Positions 19,202 through 28,806 of a stretch of DNA of 28,806 bases are shown one piece after another. Numbering within the stretch: position 1 is the first letter of the stretch; each line of letters begins with the position of its first letter. Source of the DNA: Candolleomyces eurysporus (Eukaryota > Basidiomycota > Agaricomycetes > Agaricales > Psathyrellaceae); assembly GCA_027579435.1 (NCBI GenBank), contig JANBPK010001133.1:1-28806 (forward strand), read 5' to 3'. The notes beneath the pieces are model-generated. The model was not told where the DNA came from. It searched no databases and saw only the letters and a program-made list of their open reading frames with translations. Position numbers and translations under genes: made by a program.

Positions 19202-22200
19202 TTAATCTGAATCAAAATATAACCCTGAATCCTCGTCTCCAGACTCGTCCACATCACTCTCACTATGATCTTCTAAGTCCTGTTTCTGACCCAGTTCCTC
19301 CGGCGTTAGCAAAGAGAGACCAGGGTGCTTTCTGAGAATATACACCCGAGGTTTGGAGGGCGGATTCCAGATGCCCACAACATCCCGAATCCAAGATACA
19401 GAGATTGCACGAACCCTTGACCCCCAAACTCCTCGAGTATAGAGACCCAATGGTTCGCTTCTTTGCTCAAGTGGGGTGTAGACAACATAGCACCGTTTTC
19501 TTCCTCCAATCTTGATTTCATAGAATGAGGCAGCCTCCCCAAAAATGAGATTTGTGCTGAGTTTTCGGCTTTCTGTATTGTCAATGGAAATGTTCTCAGC
19601 CTGATAGGATATGGTTTTAGAAAGAATTGGGCAATTCAAGAGGGTTAAATACGCACTTCAAACCACCGGTACTGTCGGGAAATTGCAGAACCTTCACCAA
19701 GTGCACTCCTGAGAACTCTCTTGTTGGGAAGTTTGAGCTTTCCCCATCGTTGAACAATGGCATTTGCAACAAAATCAGAGGTTGTTAAAGAGCCCCCAGC
19801 TTGGTCGTGCTCCAGACATTCGGCTAGTGCGTTGATATGTGTCTGAAGTTCTTTCCATGCCTTTTTGGTCCAGGTGTGCTTTTGCATGCAACGATATGAA
19901 TTATTGGTCAGTGTATGTGGAAGGGTGGCATTGTTGCTGCTCTCTGAATGCAAGGAGGGAAAATGAAGGAGGAGGATGCGGATAAGCTCACGCTCATAGA
20001 TCTGATTTGCAAGATTTNGCAAATGGGGATTTTTTGGACCTGATTCGATGAGCCATTTCCCTGATCTTTCGCTCAACTGTTGCTTGAGATCCAACACGAA
20101 TTGAGCCATTCCATTTTATGTGTCGAGGGATGTGGACCAGCTGAAAGATACAAAGACGCATCCGGTTGATATTTGCAGGCTTGTTGTCCACATAGAGTTG
20201 CTCGTACTGGCAAAGGAAATTGTTAACTTTATTCTGTAGGTGTCTCAGGTCTTCCTCAGTGCGAGGAATAGGAGTCATTGCAAATTCTACAATGGCAACA
20301 AACTGGGCAAAATTTTGAAGGACCAGAGTATTGAGCCCTATCTCAATGCCAATTGGAATGATGTACCAATGTAGGACAGCCATCCATTCAAAAACCTTGT
20401 ACTGGCTGTTTCGCTTTGTTTGAGGATTGCGAATTGGCCCAGAGAGGGATGGAGGAAGGGTTTTATTTGCACTCTCAATAAGCTCACCAAGTTTGGCAAG
20501 CTTTGAGTGTGGGACATAGATTAGCTCTCCATCACAAGATGAAACCCAAGTGTCCCAGATAAATGTCATGCAGTTCTCATAGAACAGGTGAAATGGGTCA
20601 ATTGGGAAGAAGACAGGGTGAAGGAAAGTGGGGCTTGTGGCACAGAGTGGTAGTCGAGATATGCCTGTTCTTCGCACAATCTTTGCCCGTACTGTTGGAT
20701 TCTTGGCAGAGTCCAGCATGATAATTGTTTTCCAGTAGTCAGTTTCTCTTCGAATAGGAATATTGTCAAGATTGACAAGTGGGCGGCCTGGATTCAAGGT
20801 TTTTGCTTCATTCTCTGGTGGATTGATTGGATAATATTGTGCCTTTGTTCCAGGCAATGCCCGAGCTCCTTTGACCGTGGAGAAGCGATCACCATAGACT
20901 GCTGTATGTCCTGCCATCCCACTGATTTTTGCAGACCCAAGCATGTCACCAAGCCCCATGCAACAGTAAAAATGGCACAGAAAATATCCCTGTGTAACAT
21001 TGTCCCAGAGCCATACTCCTTCCTTTCCACAAGCCAGCTCTTCAAACATGGGATACAGAAAGGTTTCAATATCAACAGGAGAGTGAGGTCCTGGGATTGA
21101 AAGGTTAATGATCACATTCTGGGCTTTATACCGGATTTCAGGTGGGAGGTTCAGCAGCACAATGATGAGCAACCAACAGTTGGATTGCTTTTTCATTGTC
21201 AGTTGTGCACCATCAGTTGAAATGGCAAAGGCTATGTCCCGTTCATCTTGAAATAACCCATTCTCTTCATAGTGGATTTGATGAATGAGTCCACCTGCAT
21301 AATCTGAGAATTTTCTTCCAGGAGCACTGTCCTTGCTGTGCTTTAAAGCCTCCTTCAACTGCTCGCTACGGTAGCGCAGCTGTTGAGCTGACTCAGAAGA
21401 GCTATACATTGCACGAAGTGATGGTGTGATTGGGAGATACTGATACTGGGCCCTTGGTTTAGGTTTTCCAGTCTTTGTAAACCTAAAACGTGGCTGCTTG
21501 CATTCTGGGCAGAATAGCATATCTGCATAGCTGCCAGTATAGGCGACACAGCTCTTGGGGCACATGTCTATTTTTTGGGGCATGAATGAGACCAAGCGTG
21601 AAGCTAGCGCTCGAACTTGATGAAGTGAGAGGATTTTTGAGTGTGTTGCTTGTCCTAAGACCTGTGCATGTTTCTTGTAAGCCTTGACAGTGCCGTTTGA
21701 CTCCGACCATGCAATATAATGTTGGAGCGAAAGCACATTGACTTTGGATAAGTCATTAATTTGAGTCTCCAATTTGGCACTCAATGGGGGAACCGGAGGG
21801 GGAGAGTAACCGTTGCGGAGCTTATCTTGGAGTTGAGTCAGGCTCTGAGGAATTGTAATGTTGGGAGGGATCGAGAGCTCGCTCTCTTCAATAGTTGGAT
21901 CAACCATGGTATCTTCAATGAGGTCTGAATCGTCGCCTGCAGCTGGGCTCTGTCCATCATCGGCACCAATATTTGGAACAGACTCGGAGATCACAGAAAA
22001 TCCAGAATTGCTACTGTCACTCAACTCGCATTCACTATCACTTGATCCAGCCGGATCTTGGTATAATGATGCTTGAGCCTCCTGGAGAAGATCTCCTTCC
22101 ACACTGTTGCCCATTGGGCCAATGGATGGGGTTGGATTGAATTCCTCAGTGGGAAGACTAGGATTGGCATAAGAGGGGGCTACCACAAAGTTATCAGTTT

Positions 22201-22451
22201 ATCAGTACATGCAGATAACAGTGGCTTTGTCATGGGGCTTGACCTTGTTGATTTTCTCCATCTTGAGACAACTCTGGTTGATTCAAATTAATAAATCTCT
22301 CGAGCAAGCTACACAAGCGATGGTTCTGCTGCAGCTGAGCCTGCTGAAGCGCCGTAACATCTGCATCAAGATGCTCTTTGATTGTGCGCCGAGAGTGGAA
22401 GGATTTCCCTGGGAAGCATATAGAGCACCGACACTTGAAGTTGCCAGGCAT
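19202..22451 (-). CDS. Tnp2-like transposase, about 1,042 aa, 3 exons
   Basis: Exons are 22451-22244, 22179-19657 and 19600-19202; introns are 64 and 56 nt, GT-AG. Dropping the single N at 20018 makes phases exact from start to stop; with it the frame shifts at SKKSPF. Residues 5-30 hold a Cys/His cluster (CRCSIC..H). An acidic Ser-rich linker follows, then MCPKSCVAYTGSYADMLFCP (about residue 272), a zinc-binding motif usual in fungal Tnp2 proteins. The core has ISTDGAQL (about residue 392, likely first catalytic Asp), NLPPEIRYKAQNVIINLSIP and a long C-terminal region ending in acidic repeats (SESDVDESGDEDSG). It would cut and join the element's ends in the nucleus. It shares a promoter with the plus-strand gene. 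I cannot point to the other catalytic residues with certainty. Confidence 0.88.
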
Positions 22452-22622
22452 AACAAAAACAAAACCTGCTCAAGAGTGAGCGGAAGGGAGGTAGAGGCAA
22501 GATCTAAGCATGGAGATACTTGCAGGAGATATCAGACAGGCACGATCACATGATGGCATGGGTAGTACTATAGGCCAATTCAAGCAACGACTGTACGACG
22601 TAGCACAGAGAACACAGCAAAC
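22452..22622. promoter_or_regulatory. 171-bp divergent promoter of the transposon genes
   Basis: The two start codons face away from each other across only 171 bp, so one bidirectional promoter must serve both transposase and accessory gene. I see no strong TATA box; ACTATAGG at about 22568 is a weak candidate for the plus-strand gene. Confidence 0.65.
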
Positions 22623-25116
22623 ATGTATTCTGACGACGAATATCCACAACAACATCAACCAGCAATGCTATACCATGACAGTCCATGCATACCTAACCAC
22701 TACGCATTCCAGGACAAGGATCCCCGAGCATCTCTGAGCCCGCCACCACAACAACAATATTTCCCCAGCCCCACAGCTCAAATCGAGCGTCTGTCCCTGA
22801 GCCAGCTCTTGCAAAATCCCCATGTTCTCGACCTGCATGAGAAGGTGATGAGGTGCACCACAATCCAACTCCAGCATCACGAAGAAATGCAGGCACTCAG
22901 ACGAGAGCTCACTGCATTGAAGGAAGAGAACGCGCAGCTGCGGAACTTTCGGTGAGCAACTCACAGCTTGAATAGCATTCAGCAAACTTACCTGTATCCT
23001 TTTAGAAGACAAAGCACCATCCACCAGCGCGGAACGTCCGTATCCACCAGCCTGTCCTCGGTTTCTCCAATGGATTCAGCCTCCCAGGTCCATGCACCCG
23101 ATGATGACCCCGACATCAGCCTCTATTTTCAGAAGGGTTCGATAGCCTGCCCAAAAGGGCTGGACCCAAAGAAAGTGATCTGGTCCCTTGAAGACGCCCG
23201 AGCTGATCCTCTAATTGGAATGAGGAGCGCAAACCCCGGTCGTCCCAACATGCAAAAGGCAATCCGGAAACTCGATGGATCCTGCCTGACAGACTCAGAG
23301 TACCGTGCTATCCTTAGCATGGGAAAAGATGTCATCCAAACGCACCTGGAGCCGCTTGCTGTACCACAGGCATGGCGTAACAAGACAAGAGGGAAGCGGT
23401 ACTACAGCGAGGTACATCCACTTGCTTGGAGAAAGGCCGTAAACGACATGGATAGTCGGGAGAGGTTACTGAGGGTGTGCGCAGGCAGCTGGAAGTCTGA
23501 GCACGTCCTCTCGAGGCTGCTTCGGCCAAGCGAGTCATCGTCGCAAGGTGAACCTGAGGCCGAGATTGTGGAAACTGGTGGCGCTGCCACACCAACGCCA
23601 ACACCATCAATAGCAGCAGCGAAAGATAAGCGCAAGCGGGCAGAGTCGAGTTCTGCAAAAAAANGCGAAGAAACGAAGCAAGCAAGCTAGAGATGCAATG
23701 GAGGGAGGGGGGAAAGACAAGGATGAAAGTGCGTAAACAACGGTCGTCAACGTTCCAAATTAATCACATGCTCACCACACGCACAGACTCACCACTGCCA
23801 TCAGGAAGCCTGCCTTCGAACAATCAAGGCTCGTCTCCAACAGCAACCAGCTCTGGTGCTCAGTCATCGTTGGCAGCCAAGGCCACTGCAATCCATAGCC
23901 GCATCTCCCAATTGGGAGGATCAGAGCCAGCTCCAAGTACAACCCTGCAGGCTGGAGCAGATAATGCTTGTGCAGCTCCGAGTCGGCCTCCCAGCCCACC
24001 CCGGTCCGTCTCGGGCAACTCAACTCCCACCATGGGAGACCCTATTGACATCAGCTTCATTGAAGTGGGTAACTCAGGTGAGCATACATTCGTATCCGTC
24101 AAAGAAGGGGATGTTGATTCATCTGCATAGTTTCCGATATTCGCAGTACGTCCACTCTGTTTGCAATGCTCGGTCTGGTCGCTAATGCTGTTTAGGTGAA
24201 ACAATAACCATCAAATCCCTTCCAGAGTGTACTAATTTGCTCCTCCGAGCGTTCGAAGTGGAAGAGGATCAGAATCCAATCGATCCAAGTGATGTGGTCC
24301 GGCAATTACTAACTCGTCTTCAGGGAGCGGACCCTAACGATCCCAGCCTTTCGCCGGACAACAACAACTCAAACTTCGGGCACTGGCACTTCACTGCAGG
24401 CAGTATCACGATTTCAACCGCCCTCGATCGCTGGGAGTCAGTCGGTTCTGTTGCTTTTGCTTGCCAGCTCATTGCTGCAGCCTTGAGAATTGTGAAGATC
24501 GCTCGCCATGTCTGCTTCAATCGCAATGTTGCCCGTGACAACTTGATCTCTGAGGTTTATATCGGAATCCTCTTTGAGAAACTTTGGAAAATATGGGAGA
24601 ATTCCCATCCTCAGGTGAGTGTTATTCAGTATGGACTGCATTCAGGCTCCCGATCTCACCCCATTTTAGTCCTCTACTTCAACGACGCCGGACCAGGATA
24701 TCCTTCGGAAGCAACTCCAGGTTTGGGTTCAAATTTCTTGGAATTCTATCTCTCTTACCTCTCTTTATGCCACAGACGATCCGGAAGGACCAGCTCCAGG
24801 CATGGGCAAAAGAACACAGCATTCCAATCGTAAATGAAAACCAGAAAGAGTGCAACAAAGATAGCAAGTTTTATATTCCACCCTGATGCTCGGATACTGA
24901 TCAGTTTACTGCAGCCTTGATAACCAATATATTGATGCTTGCGAGCAAGGACGCACTCACCAGCGAAGCCATTGCTCAGATGAAGGCCAGTACAGTCTCT
25001 ATGCGAAAGGTATGTCGATTTCCCTCCGTTGTGAAGTCCGTATCTCCTGCTGATAGCAACAGACACGACCGCAGCGCAAGACGCAACAACCAAATGAGAA
25101 TGGGCAGTCGGTTTGA
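22623..25116 (+). CDS. Transposon accessory protein: leucine zipper, basic NLS, SAP-like C-terminus; about 682 aa, 8 exons
   Basis: Exons: 22623-22951, 23006-23728, 23787-24077, 24196-24614, 24670-24720, 24776-24863, 24915-25009, 25063-25116. Phases agree throughout if the N at 23664 is ignored. Intron 6 uses a GC donor (GCAAGT); the rest are GT-AG. Order of parts: Gln/Pro-rich start; coiled coil about 75-110 (MQALRRELTALKEENAQLR, bZIP-like heptads); a conserved-looking block with PKGLDPKKVIWSLEDARADP; a basic stretch where the N lies (KKAKKRSKQAR, about 327-337); a Ser/Pro-rich linker; a block with VVRQLLTRLQGADPNDPSL and NFGHWHFTAGS; and a SAP-like helix pair (DQLQAWAKEHSIPIV .. TLITNILML). 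By analogy with plant TnpA it may bind the subterminal TGAC arrays. I have no domain assignment for the central blocks. Confidence 0.8.
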
Positions 25117-25185
25117 ACGTTACGCAGTGGTAATCTTGGCTTGAATTACATTATCTAGTCTAGTGGTGTATCCATTGATATTTAG

Positions 25186-25483
25186 TGACTACAATGTGAC
25201 TATTTCTTGACTGAGCCCCAAGGTTTCGGTGACTGATCTCGTGAATAGAGAACGACTGTAGGGAGACTCTGAAAGTGACCCTGACGTGACCATGAGTTGA
25301 CTTGATGCGACTCGGGCTTGACTCTTTCGTTCCAAGTCATCCAGATTTATTGTGACAATGTGTTGACTAACTGACAGCATGTCGGTGTCAGGCCCAAGTC
25401 TCGCAAATGCGCGAAATCCGACATTTAGTCACGACTGACATTTTGTCTACGTTCGAATGACTACTCGGCAACATAAGCCTGAC
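25186..25483 (+). promoter_or_regulatory. Right subterminal array: 15 TGAC motifs, mostly 11 bp apart
   Basis: TGAC at 25186, 25197, 25208, 25230, 25276, 25282, 25287, 25298, 25319, 25353, 25364, 25372, 25436, 25458 and 25480. One-mismatch copies fill gaps at 25253 (CGAC), 25264 (AGAC) and 25308 (CGAC). Steps of 11 or 22 bp dominate, so the sites face the same side of the helix. Roughly one TGAC would be expected by chance in 300 bp. It contains no open frame that would explain the pattern. Confidence 0.88.
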
Positions 25484-25500
25484 TTTGTGTTTTTACTGAG
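25476..25500 (-). repeat. Terminal inverted repeat, right
   Basis: Reverse complement begins CTCAGTAAAAACACAAAGTC, matching the left end at 22 of 25 positions. The outermost TGAC (25480) lies inside it. Confidence 0.88.
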
Positions 25501-25507
25501 CATCATA
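25501..25507. repeat. Target-site duplication, right (CATCATA)
   Basis: Identical to 18994-19000 and directly after the right inverted repeat. Confidence 0.88.
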
Positions 25508-26094
25508 CGTTATCGATTGGCACCCCATGTCACCGACACCTCCCGTTACTGCCAATCCCACTCCTCACGTGGGTGGGTCGGATCATCCAAAACGACATGG
25601 CTGGTAATAGAAGAAGAGGAGGGAGACATGAAGGTCAATGATTCCTAACGAGCATCACTGGGATGTCCTGCTCAAGTGTTCACCGATCTAAAAANTTCTC
25701 AGAAGCAGAGGCAAGCTGCCGAAGATGCGCAAGGGGTCCAGGAGATTCCGACTAGTGGCACATACATCGAGGAGCTTCCGTATGAGGCTACCGTGACTGA
25801 AGCTAGCGACTGCTGCTCCAGTCATTCAAGAGAATTCAGATGCCAGTTCCGTAGGCGCGAAGAAAAAGAAGAAGCAAGCGAAGGAGGGGTGGGAAGAACA
25901 AAGTGAATTGGATTAAACTTCCTGGCCCATGAAAGGAATCGCTGACGACAATTTACCATTGGTGTCGTACTGGCAGAAGAACGTCGAGGGAGAGCATGAA
26001 GCTACCGAACGGGCTGCGCCTCTGGAACCGGAGCTAAAGACGATGCCCGAAGGGCCTGTCAAAGATTTTTTCGCGCAGTACGAAGGATTCATTT
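25508..26094 (+). pseudogene. Decayed inverted duplicate of the 14216-15311 gene
   Basis: The 5' UTR word GTTATCGATT and the ATG (25527) match the intact gene. The exon 1 counterpart (25527-25633) is one base short and has TAA TAG where the intact copy has two tryptophan codons. The intron 1 counterpart is 25634-25702 and ends TTCTCAG. The exon 2 counterpart keeps AAGCAGAGGCAAGC, IEELP and an Ala/Lys-rich stretch in shifted frames. The exon 3 counterpart keeps GPVKDFFAQYEGF, after which the match stops at about 26094, where R2-like sequence begins. The conserved C-terminal half is missing. The promoter lies on the far side of the transposon at 18789-19000. Confidence 0.8.
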
Positions 26095-26155
26095 TGACGA
26101 GTGGTATGTATGGGGTTTATACAGCCCAGCAAAGCAGTAGCTAGTGGCGTACTGG
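26095..26155 (+). repeat. Dispersed repeat R2, short fragment
   Basis: Matches the right end of R2 copies 1 and 2 (GGTATGT.TGGGGTTTAT, then CAGCCCAGCAAAGCAGTAG). It interrupts the decayed gene duplicate right after its EGF codons. Confidence 0.65.
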
Positions 26156-27014
26156 GCGTAACTCGTGACGCCCCGATTCGTCTCTTAGCGCCGATAAAAA
26201 AAAACAGAAATAATGGCTGGACTGAGCATAGCACGCAAGAGAGACGAGAGTCGACGAAAAGAAAGTATTCCTTTTCGCAGACCAGAGAAGGGACGCGTTG
26301 TTTGGTCGCCTCGGATGACCAAACAAGCGGACCGGCGGATCGTTGGTGCTCATGGCGGAATCGCGTGACGTCACGGATGTGATTTGGACGCGTAGGGTGC
26401 CTAGCGCCCTGGCTTGATAGACAAGGTGAGCAATTATGCTTTTGGTCAGCCATTCAAATATTCACCAGACAGGCTTTTAATCAGAAAATAGCTTACGGAA
26501 CTTGAAATCGTAATTCACGAGCTGCCTCGATCACCGGCTGAGCAGGGCGTGTATTTGGTGGGGCCGAAGATGGTGCTTCTGAAACAGGTTCACCAATTAC
26601 ACGAAATGTTGCAGAGAAAGACCCTTTAGATAGGTAATGCGCCAATCAAGCATCTTAAAATGTACCACAGATAGGAAATGTCCGAATGTGTCGGCGATTG
26701 CGTCCTCCGAGTCGGGAGACCAGCATCTGAATATCCCGACTTCCATTGAGTTTATCAGAGGAAACTATGTCTATCGTGAAGGCTTACTGAGCCCACCCCA
26801 GAATGGTATCAAGTGAGACGTCAACGTGCGTCATGTTCGAGGTTCATCTGTTCTCCTGAGCTTGTCTTACTGACGAGACAACACTACCAAACCGACTCAG
26901 AATACTATTTAAGTTGTTCGAATGCGAATTGTCCCCTTTGCTCTTGCCTCATTTCAAGATTCGACGAAGAACAGCACCCCCTCCTCCCTCAAAGTCTGTT
27001 ATATTTGCGCTGTC
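26156..27014. other. No confident gene; possible minus-strand exon at 26493-26650
   Basis: A minus-strand frame ending at TAA (26495-26493) reads SATFRVIGEPVSEAPSSAPP and then REL before stopping. Its composition looks coding but I cannot place upstream exons or name a family. 26156-26400 is featureless apart from an A-run at 26197. The last 200 bp should hold the promoter of the MARVEL-like gene. Confidence 0.3.
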
Positions 27015-27885
27015 ATGACCGCCCTCAGCGCTGCTCGCATCTTCTTCCATGGACTGCTGGTGAGTTACCCATGCATCCTCGCTCCATACTTCGGCTGACG
27101 ACAATATGGCCTCGCGCAGTGGTGTTGTGCCGTCGTCCTCATGGCTCTAACGGCCTACCGGATCCACTACACCAAAGGAAGGGACTCCGGCGATATTCTT
27201 ACTTTGCGAACTCATTATTACGGTACATCCGCCCTGGTTCGCATTTCGACCCTTTTTTGACCCAGATTTTTAGATCCTGTAATCACCCAGCTTCTGGTCA
27301 CGTCAATTCTTACGATTCTCGGATCAACGATTGTGTGAGTTTGTCATTTTCCTTGTATATCAGCCCATCTTACTGACTCTCTTGTAAGCATCGTACTTAT
27401 CGCAGGCCGGATGAGTGGCCCCAAGAGTTTCATGGGCGAAATGTTGTACTTGTTCATCGTCTGGGTGATGTTCCTCGTGGGCGGAGCCATTACGACAGTG
27501 AGTGCAATCATCATTAGATAGAATAATGCATCTAACCGCCGTTTCCCCCACTCTCCAGCACAAATGGTTGCATCTCAAATGGTGTCGTGGTAGTTACAAA
27601 GTCTGCCGTATCCTCGAAACTATCAAGGCCTTTTCCTGGATTTGTTTCGGTCTTCTATCCTTTCTCATGCTATTCGCTGTTGCCGACTACTTCTGGTCGC
27701 GACACAAGAAGGGTGGATCAGCTTACGGAGGTTCCACTTATCCGGAGGCGAGAACCGTCACCGCCGCACCTGCAACCTACACCGCCCCTGCTCCTGCCAC
27801 TCAGCAACCACCAACCACTCACACGACCGAGACAACTTACACTGAAGTTCGTGCTACGAACGCTCCCGTTACCGCTACCGCATAA
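27015..27885 (+). CDS. MARVEL-like four-helix membrane protein, 214 aa, 5 exons
   Basis: Exons are 27015-27059, 27120-27222, 27274-27334, 27389-27497 and 27559-27885, all GT-AG and in phase, summing to 645 nt. Helix 1 is about residues 9-35 (FFHGLLWCCAVVLMALTAYR). Helix 2 (TQLLVTSILTILGSTIVIVL) begins just after the exon 2-3 junction. Helix 3 is LYLFIVWVMFLVGGAITT. Helix 4 is AFSWICFGLLSFLMLFAVAD, after the basic/Cys loop KWLHLKWCRGSYKVCRILE. The cytoplasmic-looking tail is Thr/Ala/Pro rich. Four helices with a short N-terminus and this loop pattern fit MARVEL-domain proteins, which act in membrane apposition and vesicle traffic. No specific function can be given. The gene appears intact. Confidence 0.82.
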
Positions 27886-28149
27886 ATCAAGTCTTTGCAA
27901 AGGAATGACACTCGAGCAGTATAGGAATGTAACCCTTTTCGCTTTCTCGTTTTGCAAGTAGGAATGTATGTAGATCAAATGTAGCATCACCGTAATATAC
28001 GAAATTTTTCTTAGTTGTTTAATTCTTCGGGCGTTATGCCTTCCGATGGTCACGTTGATCATGAACTGAACGAAATAGATACCGAATTACACTGTGATCG
28101 ATGGCTAATATACAACTAGTGAACTTTGCTCGTGAATACTTGAGACCTG

Positions 28150-28806
28150 TTAATTAGTAGCTTCGTTCATCTTGACCCATACACCTCCCTATAAAAAACG
28201 CGATTAGTATTCATGCCCTCGAAAGCTGTACACCGGACGCCACTTACGCTAGCATACATCGTCAAATGGTTCTTCGGCCTGACCTTCTCAATCGCCTTTC
28301 GCCCGGTGCCCTTTGCCCAATCGGCGGGAGGGACCGCTTCCTTAGGCGCAGAAGCGAGATCCAAGGAAATGTCACAGAAGGACTGCAACAAGCGGATGAC
28401 CATGAAGGACATCTCGTTGTAAGCGTACTGTTGATTCGAAAGAATTAGACGCGTCGAACTCAGGACAGGTGGTAGTAATGACGTACTTGTTGGCCGAGGC
28501 AGATTCTGGGTCCAGCGTTGAAGGGAAGGAAAATGAATGAATTCTTGAGTAGGTATTTCTTCAGACGGTCGTCCAGGAAGCGGTCTGGGTCAAACTCCTC
28601 GGCTAAAAGGGAACGCATCAATACTACTGAGAATTGGTGGTAAATAGAAAGATTCGTTACCGTCTGGGCCCCAAAGATCTTTCCTCCGGTGCATTAGGAA
28701 AACGGAATAGACGACACTGGAAAACGATCGGAATTTGCAAAAAGGCGTGATAACGACGGCCAAAACGTACCTTGTCTTGGGTGGAATGTACAATGGCTTC
28801 TCTGAT
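28150..28806 (-). CDS. Cytochrome P450, 3' part (gene continues past the window)
   Basis: Visible exons on the minus strand are 28806-28771 (partial), 28716-28661, 28602-28487, 28427-28248 and 28188-28150, with introns of 54-59 nt, GT-AG and in phase. Signature parts in order: [29 protein letters not shown] and FDPDRF (the PERF-type region), then [17 protein letters not shown], the heme-binding loop with its Cys ligand, and a C-terminus ending HLTMYASGGVWVKM. This is the usual end of the CYP monooxygenases found in expanded sets in basidiomycetes, which oxidise lipids or xenobiotics at the ER using a partner reductase. The oxygen-binding I helix and ExxR motif lie outside the window, so intactness and subfamily cannot be judged. 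Confidence 0.9.

Larger units (their letters stand above)
19001..25500. mobile_element. Complete 6.5-kb DNA transposon with two divergent genes
   Basis: Termini are 25-bp inverted repeats starting CTCAGTAAAAA (22 of 25 matching) flanked by the perfect 7-bp repeat CATCATA. Inside are a Tnp2-like transposase (minus strand), an accessory DNA-binding-like gene (plus strand), a 171-bp shared promoter, and phased TGAC arrays next to both ends in inverted orientation. Both genes read through once a single N is ignored in each, so the element may have been recently active. The layout recalls plant CACTA (En/Spm) elements, which carry a Tnp2-type transposase plus an accessory protein that binds subterminal repeats. 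However, CACTA elements have CACTA ends and 2-3-bp duplications. I therefore treat it as a distinct fungal lineage of Tnp2-type transposon. Confidence 0.88.

Noticed and set aside
20566..22076. Many 60-90 codon frames overlapping the transposase in other frames
   Set aside because: They are shadows of the long transposase exon, which has clear conserved motifs.
19001..25500. Classic CACTA (En/Spm) element
   Set aside because: No CACTA or TAGTG termini with 2-3-bp duplications could be found, while CTCAGTAAAAA ends with a 7-bp duplication fit on both sides.

Overview
The window looks like nuclear DNA of a filamentous basidiomycete, most likely an Agaricomycete. Real genes are cut by many short introns of about 48-76 nt. 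The recognisable families are typical of that group: a seven-helix DUF6533 protein, ubiquitin-like (ULD) and NACHT genes, a CYP monooxygenase, a MARVEL-like four-helix protein, a RecQ-like helicase relic and a Tnp2-type transposase. Species cannot be fixed from the sequence alone.

Layout. 1-466 is a 61-bp minisatellite. 828-1675 (-) is a ULD gene with one apparent homopolymer frameshift. 1936-2649 (+) is a PH-domain-like gene fragment. 3068-5119 (+) is a decayed RecQ-like helicase. 5211-7970 holds two head-to-tail copies of a ~0.92-kb repeat, each split by a different insertion: a 202-bp tRNA-bearing insert with a 5-bp direct repeat, and a 703-bp TA-flanked MITE with inverted ends. 7971-8655 (-) is a broken NACHT gene, cut by a 1.1-kb LTR (8656-9777). 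11222-13002 (+) is a 14-exon DUF6533 gene and 14216-15311 (-) a conserved fungal gene of unknown function. 16.2-18.2 kb has no confident gene. 27015-27885 (+) is a MARVEL-like gene, and 28150-28806 (-) is the 3' part of a P450 gene.

The centrepiece is an apparently complete 6,500-bp DNA transposon at 19001-25500. It has 25-bp imperfect terminal inverted repeats, a perfect 7-bp target duplication (CATCATA), and two divergently transcribed multi-exon genes sharing a 171-bp promoter. One is a Tnp2-like transposase of about 1,042 aa. The other is an accessory protein of about 682 aa with a leucine zipper, a basic nuclear-localisation stretch and a SAP-like helix pair. Just inside both termini, in inverted orientation, are arrays of a TGAC motif spaced every 10-12 bp, one helical turn. 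This resembles the subterminal binding sites of plant CACTA elements, but the 7-bp duplication and CTCAGT ends are not CACTA-like. The element sits in the promoter of a decayed, inverted duplicate of the 14216-15311 gene, so the window also holds a related unoccupied promoter.

Single N characters mostly lie beside homopolymers. In two genes, dropping the N gives an exactly consistent frame, so some frameshifts are probably sequencing artefacts. By contrast, the helicase and NACHT stops fit CGA-to-TGA change and look like genuine decay.
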